DNA of 64,000 bases from contig NC_086378.1 in NCBI RefSeq assembly GCF_036588685.1, positions 32,527,578 to 32,591,577 on the forward strand, given 5' to 3'. The stretch is from Mytilus trossulus. Its lineage: Eukaryota; Mollusca; Bivalvia; Mytilida; Mytilidae. The notes beneath the pieces were generated by a model that saw nothing but the letters and a program-made list of their open reading frames with translations, had not been told where the DNA came from and made no database searches. The position numbers and the translations under genes are program-made. Within the stretch, counting starts at the first letter, position 1. Every line of letters begins with the position of its first letter. Of this stretch, positions 56,309 through 64,000 are shown one piece after another.

Positions 56309-59300
56309 CACAGCTAATTTCCTAATGCATGTAAAGCAAAACTTTGGTTGGCTTGCTTGCTTTGTTTGTAAAATTGTTTATACAAACTTTGTAAATAAGA
56401 TTGACATTTTTAAACAATATGAATAGGCATAGTTTAACCTGTATTTTTAATATTTGAATTAAATTGGGTGTTATCATAATGATTATCCAATAAAAAAAAG
56501 CAAGCAAATCAACTAAAGTCTTGCTCTACATGCTTAAAGAAATAAGCTGTAATAGATAAAAAAAATTATACAGTGAAAATGCACCGCATATACAATACTA
56601 ATAGACATGTTACGAAAAAGTATATTCTCGACGCTGAGGTTGACACATTAGACTTTAAATTAAGGGACGGTGTCAAAACATTGATTATAATTTAAACAGG
56701 TAAAATTTCAGTCTTGTGCGTCTTGGTAAATTCAAATCACATTTATCTACATTGTCTAAAAAATCATAATGTAACATCCTATGATAGTAATTGCTTTTGT
56801 GATATCATTTCTGGCTATCATAAGACATGACAAGTGTATTCGTGCAGGAGTGGGTGGATTAGAAAAGGGGGCGGGGCTGAGAGTTATACAAGTTCATTCG
56901 ATTATAGATTGATAATATAAACATATTAAGCTAAATAGATATTAGTTTTATTGTTGTATTACAGTTCCTGAAAAAGTTCATTCTGTCGCTCCACAAATCA
57001 TACACAGAGCTCTATAGTCTGGTTGATTTTTCTCTCTCGGGTGTCTTCATAAGCTTCCAATGACTGAACGTTTTTAAGTGCTTTATAGCGTGTTCGACAT
57101 ATATCCGACACGCTGATATAGAAAATTCATTTGTTTACATTTTCTTCATTCTACTCGTGGTTAAGCTTCCAAGTTGGTGGCGTCTGTAGGGGTAAGCATT
57201 TTCGAAGAACACATATGACAGACAGTAGCTAACGACCAACACTGAACTGCAGGCCCCTGACTTTGGACAGGCTAATGAAAAGTATTGCGGGCTTTAACAT
57301 TTTTGTAATATATTTCCTGCCTTTTTATCGCCCTTTTCTATCCGGACTTTTTATTAGTTTATTCAGCCTTGTTTGACATGAATTGTCATCCTGCCTATTT
57401 TGTGTGAAGCTGCTCATTCTGCATTTTTTTTTTATTCTCGAAACTCCTGTCCTGCCTTTTTTCAAACTGAAACCTTGCCCCTCCCCCTCCCTGAAAAAAG
57501 GTACCTCCGTAGAGTAGTAATAGGTACACATCCAACAGATTTGATATAAAAACGCCATAAATATTTTTAGAGAACCCCTAGCATTGTTATCTTAAATAGA
57601 GAAAAGACCCATCGATCATCGGTGTTAATTTTACTATCGTCATTTTTTAATGAAACGGTTGGCGAATTTCCATACAACGTTTCAGGAATTTATTAAATAC
57701 AAAATATCTGTATAAAGTTGTGTTAAGGTGTAAATGCAAAGTCATTTTGCTATCATGCATTTGCAACGCTGCAGGGATGTTCAACCGGTGAGTAGTGGGG
57801 CATGTATTATACAAAGCTCTTACCGTTCTGAACATGCATGAAATATTTGCCATTGGATGTAAAGCAACCAACAATCAATCAATCACAAACCCCTTATAAA
57901 GAAAATACAAATTGAGCTGTAACTGTTCAAATTAAGACAAAGTTGTAAGGAAATAAAGGGAAAAAAATACATGTATTGGAAGCTACATGATCGCGAGTAA
58001 ATGTCCTAAACCTAAGTATAATGCAACATGTTTCAAGTTGAAATTGTAAAACAAAATACTGTTTAAAGTGTTTTAAAATAGACCCCGTTAAATAAAAAAA
58101 AAAATAGGTGGTAAACAAGTGGATCGAAATGCATACACACCTATGTTTGCTTTTTATAACTTTATAAAATTTACCGTAAGCAACTTATTCACGAGTAAGT
58201 ATAAAATAGATTATAATACCAGATTATTTTGAAAGACCTGTTAAGGACTCGCCGAAGAATTCACACACGTATGTACCCCGTGTCTCCGTTACCCCGGGCA
58301 TCTACTGCCTTTACATGAACGTCTCCCCCCCTCTCTCTTTTTTTGCATTGCTGTCTATTTCTCATATTTCTTATGGTAAAAATGTTATTGAATATTCGTT
58401 CCATACGGAATGTCCTCCAAAAGGATCAATGCAGGTTTTTAAATTATATTCAATGTATACACAGGTAATCTCTTTTTGTGTTTTGACACAACCCCACATT
58501 TAAAATGTAATTTGTCAACATCAGCGTCGTGAATATACCTTTTAGTAACATGTCTAATGATTCGCTCCACAGTGAAAATGAAAGAATAGTATCATTATTC
58601 GACAGTAAACATGGCTAGCATTACGAAATCATCATAGTGGAATTTAGTTAAATATGAAGAAACTGAATGACAAAACAAATTCTACGTTACACAACTTTAA
58701 TAATTGTATTAAAATGAATATTTTTTACTGCAACAACATCTTACATGTTAGTTATAAAGCACCTGCATGATCTGTTCGTGAAATGTCCTAAATATTCACC
58801 TTTTTTTGGTATATATTTCACAGCTGGATGGCTTTAGGCGCGATAAAACCCCGCTCGCATCTCTTACTTTGTTTTATTAGTATTTCTGAACATATACATT
58901 TTAACTAACTTTCTTCATTTTCTTCAAAAATTTTAAAAAGATTGCGATCTCTTTTCTATACATTTCATTTCTTGTCAAAGTATACAGTTGGACTTAAGCC
59001 ATGAAAACCAAACTGCTCCCCGTCTTTGTCTCAGGATATCACTTTAAACACATTCATCTTTGATGGTCCAGCAATGGTTAATTACAGGACACCAAGTTAA
59101 ATAAAATATATTTGGTGATTATGCAAATGATGTCATACGGTCTACCATAATTAAAATCTTTCACTGGTAAGTAATCGAGAGTAGACATTGTATTTGATGT
59201 TTAATTAATGCATAATTTAAAGTCTGGGACGAGAAAAAGACAAAATGCTGGAGCTAGACGGAAAGTTGTTGATCCTGGTAGCTAGACCGCCAATGGTTTG

Positions 59301-59425
59301 GAGTAGTTTTCTCTGTTAAAGGGGACAACAAAAATAAAATTGTTACAGTTCCTTGCCGACAGTATTGCTTCTTAAGAGACTAATAAAAATGTTTGTGTTA
59401 CTCATGGTGAAAATACTGAATAGAA
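56309..59425. other. No gene seen
   Basis: A scrap of the 7341-type repeat lies at about 57180-57310 (GGCCCCTGACTTTGGACAGG). Otherwise the tract is unclassified, with C/T-rich stretches near 57470-57495 and 58320-58345. Confidence 0.5.
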
Positions 59426-59429
59426 TTTC

Positions 59430-60010
59430 AATAAGGATACTTCCCAGCTGTCCCTCTTGTAGCCACAAAGGAGCAGATACAAGGATGTTGGTCTATGATA
59501 AGCAAGCTGCTGAAAATGGTTTTCAGCTTCGTATACATGGGAAGTACTTCCTGAGTTAACGGATGTTTTTTCTCTGTTTGAGTATGGAAACATAGACATG
59601 GACATGATGTGCATCATGTACTAATATGACAGAACAAAATCAACATTTGCTGTTAACGAGGCATGCTTTGAATTATTTGTCAGGAAGCAGCGACCTTATG
59701 ATGCTATTCCGACTACCAGAGGTTCTCTTACGGAGCACTTAAAAAGAAAAATATATCAAGGTGGACATGTTTGAGTTCAACAAGATTAATGTATTCGTCT
59801 GGAACATGTACCAAGTAATGAACATTAGGGTTGAATGCAAAAACTAAATGACAGTTGGAAGCCCACAATGGACCTCTTTGGCTTCCGTTGCATCCTCGTG
59901 ACAGAAACTTTTGAAATGCGGATCCAAGAAATCCAGCTGTGTTGGTAACTGTAAATGCTACCGTTCTGGGTTTCCTTGTACGGTTTTGTGTATTGGCAAC
60001 TGTCAAAAAA
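59430..60010 (+). pseudogene. Remnant of a repeat-associated protein (SHEEADTR family)
   Basis: Readable blocks in order and in shifting frames are CPSCSHKGADTRMLVYDKQA (59448), VRKQRPYDAIPTTRGSLTEH (about 59685-59744), QWTSLASVASS (about 59866) and GNCKCYRSGFPCTVLC (about 59946). I recognise the order SHEEADTR, DAIPPTKAALLQH, HWTSLPEAS and CKCYKAGLQCT from a multicopy protein family of unknown function common in marine invertebrate genomes. Several frameshifts and stops show that it is dead here. Family recognition is from memory of motif order. Confidence 0.55.
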
Positions 60011-60019
60011 TTATAAGAT

Positions 60020-60670
60020 GAGCAACCATTCTAACCAAATGAAGCATTTGAACTGAACAAAGTCAGTGATATCACTTGTTTGATTGATGGAAATGATAAA
60101 AGTGGTCATTTTCAATGATTTTGCCATCATTTTGGAACTGGAAGTCCATTTTTCTTCATATATGAATTGTTTCACCGTACTTGAAGAACTGTAATTTACG
60201 ATGTATTAGATTTTACCTATAACACAGCTTTCAGGGGATTTACGAAATGAAGCCAATTTGTGGATATGACGCCATTTGCAAAATGATCGGTGCCATCTTG
60301 AATTAATTGGTATTTTTTTATGGCCAGCAGCGGATTTCTTTTAATTATCATTAAACCCACCTTTTTACCAAATTTCATGCTTGTATCACGATTTGCAGAA
60401 TTATTTCCTTACTATTTTACTTTGGATTTTGTGAAAACAGGGGACAGTTGTAGTATACTGCTGTTTAAAAGTCATAAATCAAAAATTGTTTTCATAAATG
60501 TGTCAAAATTCGTTTTATAAATCACTTGTTTCAGAGACATAGTTAAGCCTTCATACGAGTTAAATAGAAAATATCTCAAAACAAGGTCGTTGTTTTGTAA
60601 TCGTTATCTTTTTTTTTACCTCACAAACAAGAGATATATTTGCATTTTTCAAACGAGTAGTTACCAGATT
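60020..60670. other. Upstream region of gene 3, no coding seen
   Basis: Contains a scrap of repeat M1 (60441-60480). The promoter or 5'-UTR of gene 3 may lie here. GTAGTTACCAG just before 60668 could be a 3' splice site for a 5'-UTR intron. Confidence 0.4.
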
Positions 60671-63586
60671 ATGTTTGATAAATTCAATATAAAAGGTTTA
60701 AGAAATAAACTGACTTGTTTAGGTAACATGGGTGCATATACTTTCATCCTTGTTTTTATTTTGTTAGTGTCTGGTATGGCATTGTCTAAGTTTATAGATA
60801 ATGCCGAGACTATTCCTGGTAAAATGATTTTACAGGAAATTGCTTTACTTAGAAAACAAGTGACCGTTCAAAACAAAGAATTGGCTTCGCAGAGAAAAAT
60901 AATAGAAAAGCTAGAAAACATAGTGATGAAATTGGTGGAAAACAATGGTATGGACATTACAAACATGGATGAGGATTTTGATATCAACCTGAAATTAAAA
61001 GAGAAAGGTTTCGATCGGTATGTAAAGCATCGTAATCAAGTTTTGTTTGTCTAACAGACACATTTGATATCTTGTTTGAATATCTTTGAGTTCACCTTTT
61101 AAAACAAAATAACAACAACTGTAACGAAAAAGAGTGACTTATATTGTCAAATAATTAAATAATTACCGGGTATGTAACAAAAAATTATCATATGTTTTAT
61201 CATCATCACGATCATCATTCTCTTCTTGAACTTTCTTGTCGTTCCTGGTATACATTGCAGAATTAAAATATTTCGTTTTCTCATCCAATTTGAAATATGT
61301 TTAAAAAAAAACACATGTCTATTTGACTTGCCTGAAAGGCAATATGTATCCATAATCAATGTAGCATTCAAATTTATGCAGGTCTGTATGTATATACGTG
61401 GTGCAGTTATTTCATTAATTAAGAGGCGTAAGTAACAAAGGGAAAATCCCATCTAATAAGTCTAGGAGATACCGACAATACCATGTCAAATGAAAATCGA
61501 CTAAAGGACAAACAAGAAACTACAAGAAACTAAGGCCAAGCATGTTAATTTGAAAGTAGATTGTTCCTGAAGCCTCGGCCACACCTTAACGGATTGCTCG
61601 AACGGATGCCTAACGGATAACTTTTTTAAAACCGTTCATATCCGTTAGACGTTTGTTCTAATCCGTTAGAGGTCCGTCTATATCCGTTGCATGTCCGTTT
61701 AAGCATACGTTTTATCCGTCGACGTCCTTTCTGTTCGGTGGAAGTTTTTGAGAATGTTCAAAACTTTGAACGGACGTCCAACGGTTAAAATGTCCGTTGA
61801 ACGTCCGGTAGGCGTCCGTTTTGTACGGTACTCGTCCGTTTCGTTTCCGATTTGTATCCGTTACTTAATTGTCCGTAATACATCCGTTGGAGATCTGGAA
61901 AACAAATTCACCAATGGACTTCTACCGGACGTTTAACAAATAAAACGGATGTTGAACAAATGAGAAACGGACTTTTACCGGACATATAACGGATAAAACG
62001 GATGATGAACGGCTCTGAATTTCGCGTCAGAAATGCCAATTATTGGTTTAACAGATTTCTTAAGGTTCATGAATTCCTATTATTCATTCATGGCGGCATT
62101 TTGAAGAACATAATAAAATCAGTTACACAGTAACATTTTGAATATTTATGCGATTCACGTGTATTATTATTGTCGCCTTTATGTTTTGCGTATATCTTGT
62201 TCATCCGTTTTATCCGGTACGCTTCCGTTAGTTTCTGTTATATGCGGTACTCGTCCGTTTGATGTACGTTCAACATCCGTTCTGTCAGGTACGTTTCCGT
62301 TTCTCGTACGTTACATATCCAGTGTGTGTCCGTTATGCATTCGTTACAAGTACGTTTTATTCGGTCAGTACATCAACGGAGTCCTAACGGAAAACAATTT
62401 TGTCAACGGACAACTTTTATTTTCATCCGTTAGTCGTCCGTTCGTGCTATCCGGTAAGGTGTGACCGAGGCTTGAGTATTGTATAAACTGGTTGGTTCAT
62501 GCACTTTAATAACTCAATATACAACTTTTATAAACTTAAACCGAGGGAAACACATTATTTATAAGAGAAAAACAACAAAACAACAGAAAAACTGAACAGC
62601 AACAAACATAGAAACAGATTATTAATGTGGATTCATTTATTTTCGTGGATACCAATTTTCGTTGAAAACTTGCATATTCGTCGATATTCAATTTTACGGA
62701 TTTGACAAAGTCTGCATTCATTCCTTAACATGCAACATTTGTAATTCGTTGAACATTTAAATTCGTGGTTACCATCCGCCCACGACATCCACAAAAAATG
62801 GTATTCAACGATCATTAAAGAATCCACAATAACAACAACTGCCATTTTGCTGACTTAGTTCTGGAAATTGTAAGAGCAAAATGTGGATTGAACATGGTTT
62901 TATGGCTAGCCCAACCTCCCACTTATATAAAACACCGCTAAACTGACAACATTACGTGACAGGAGTACACCGTGCAACAAAAACGCTAGAACATTCAAGA
63001 CAGATAAATGCATAAATAAATAATATGATAGTACATAAAAAATGTAAAACACAAAATAACATCGGAGACATCCCCTTAATTTACGACAGTACACCATGAC
63101 ACGACTAACGAAGTATAAACTGCGCATCACACGAATGTATCAACTCCACATAAAGTAACGTATTTCTCGCAGAACAAATAGATTTGTTTTGTTATAGACA
63201 CGTGCAAGCATATAAAATTGTGATAGAGTTTGTAATGTGTTATTTTATGTATTTTCTAACCATTACAAGAATATCAAAATTAATATGAAACATGGAAATA
63301 ATATTATTTGTTTGTTTTAAATTTCCATGCATTTGCCCCGCACGAATAAACTGTTCGGTATGTAGCGGACAACTGTGGTCATGTTTGAGATTTACTCGAA
63401 TGCATTTTGCTGAAATAGCCTGACAATAGTTTTGGATGTTTTGTATTAGAAATTTCATTTTTTTCATTATTGTAGTTCTGGTTCTTTTTAGGAATTCGAG
63501 TTTTTACGGGAGAAATGAAAACGAGTCGTTGAATGAAGACTTTGATGCACAAGGAAATGCGAGACAAAAACGACTCTCAATATCAG
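60671..63586 (+). CDS. N-terminus of a type II membrane protein with coiled coil and furin site (partial)
   Basis: Exon 1 (60671-61017) encodes 115 residues. A short basic cytosolic tail (MFDKFNIKGLRNKLTCLG) is followed by one membrane segment (TFILVFILLVSGMALS, about residues 23-38). A coiled coil then spans about residues 50-90 (ILQEIALLRKQV to LENIVMKLVE), followed by an acidic tail. The donor CG|GTATGT leaves phase 2, and the acceptor TTCTTTTTAG at 63491 supplies the missing base. Exon 2 (63492-63586) continues NSSFYGRNENESLNEDFDAQ and then ARQKR-LSIS, a furin-type RXKR site. The final donor is phase 1, the phase used by every coding junction of genes 1 and 2. It may be a membrane-anchored C4-like or other collagen-related protein; downstream exons lie outside the window. 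Confidence 0.65.
61570..62473. mobile_element. Non-autonomous element packed with CCGTT pentamers
   Basis: The left end is AAGCCTCGGCCACACCTTAA, and the right end complements to AAGCCTCGGTCACACCTTAC. Inside are about thirty CCGTT or AACGG pentamers, mostly as ATCCGTT or GTCCGTT in both orientations, with a pentamer-poor centre (about 62020-62195). It sits in the intron of gene 3. Long open frames across it come from the repeats. No transposase, and no clear target duplication. Confidence 0.75.
62535..62935 (-). repeat. Interspersed repeat M1 (minus), with a nested small MITE
   Basis: The outer parts match the M1 minus-strand copy (ACCGAGGGAAACACATT, GACTTAGTTCTGG). About 62622-62832 is an insert with ends ATTAATGTGGATTCATT and a complement of TTGTGGATTCTT, containing repeated TTCGTGG-type strings. 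Up to about 63150 the sequence may still be repeat-derived. Confidence 0.45.
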
Positions 63587-64000
63587 GTAATATTTGCCTA
63601 AAATCAAGGTTCGCACTTATATTGGACTTATATGGTATCCTGTTGTTTTTTCTATGACTTTTATTGTAATCTCAATTGACTCTTGTATGTGCTTTTGTTG
63701 GCAGTTAACCAACACTTTGAATAAAAGTCCCCCCAAAAATGGCAAATAAAGTATATGTGATTCCAGCATTGACAAATGTAAATAATGAACAGTGAGAGTA
63801 ATTAGATGTCAAATTGTAAAAACCAACCTGTATTTCTAATATCATTTTTAAACTCAGTTTCACAAAATTGCAATAATTTTTTTTCATCCTCAACGACAGA
63901 AACTGAGGACCTTTTTTACTTGTTTTGTTTTGAGTTTTTTTGGGGGGAAGTCCTGTATATTATTATGGTGTTCATTACTAAAGACATACATAGTCATATC
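63587..64000. other. Intron of gene 3, no further exon seen
   Basis: No splice-bounded coding segment of the C4-like type appears before the window ends. Confidence 0.5.

Noticed and set aside
57325-57558. A 77-codon open frame on the minus strand
   Set aside because: No conserved motif, and it overlaps a low-complexity C/T tract.
62138-62464. A 108-codon open frame in the intron of gene 3
   Set aside because: Composed of CCGTT-rich transposon repeats; no family or splice support.

Overview
The window looks like nuclear DNA of a marine mussel (Mytilus or a close relative). The DNA is AT-rich, the genes are intron-split with ordinary GT-AG junctions, and most of the sequence is interspersed repeats of types I associate with bivalve genomes. 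Three host loci are supported. Two are complete, tandemly related secreted proteins of the family usually labelled short-chain collagen C4-like: gene 1, about 304-5260, and gene 2, 25868-28374. They share exon structure, splice phases and promoter. The third starts at 60671 and runs off the right edge. It encodes a membrane anchor, a coiled coil and a furin-type site, and could be a membrane-anchored relative of the first two. All three lie on the + strand.

Almost everything else is mobile DNA. Fragments of a Penelope-like reverse-transcriptase element occur at least eight times, in two 3'-UTR subfamilies. One copy (21208-25235, minus) is split by a 2.36-kb DNA transposon and another (14525-15560, minus) by a 569-bp element. 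Small hammerhead-ribozyme elements (retrozyme type) occur as a 353-bp tandem dimer at 9370-10036 and as a monomer-plus at 44056-44441, along with decayed relatives and 25-27-bp 3' tails.

From 32289 to 45336 a long interrupted inverted repeat encloses a nearly intact Ngaro-type tyrosine-recombinase retrotransposon (35379-41552). It has the diagnostic A1-ORFs-B1-A2-B2 split direct repeats and encodes gag, RT/RNase H, tyrosine recombinase and an SGNH hydrolase. All of these lie in one reading frame, separated only by single stop codons.

From 47244 to 56308 lies the most unusual object: a 9.07-kb element with terminal inverted repeats of about 310-340 bp. Its ends carry arrays of a perfect 12-bp palindrome (TTCCCATGGGAA) at almost constant 21-bp spacing. 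A second array of a different palindrome with similar spacing lies inside the left end. I see no protein-coding gene in it. Another element, 61570-62473, sits in the intron of gene 3 and is packed with about thirty CCGTT/AACGG pentamers.

No rRNA, confident tRNA, CRISPR or bacterial-type operon is present. Exon boundaries are inferred from splice consensus, phase and comparison between the two paralogues. Family names come from recognition of motifs, not from database searches.
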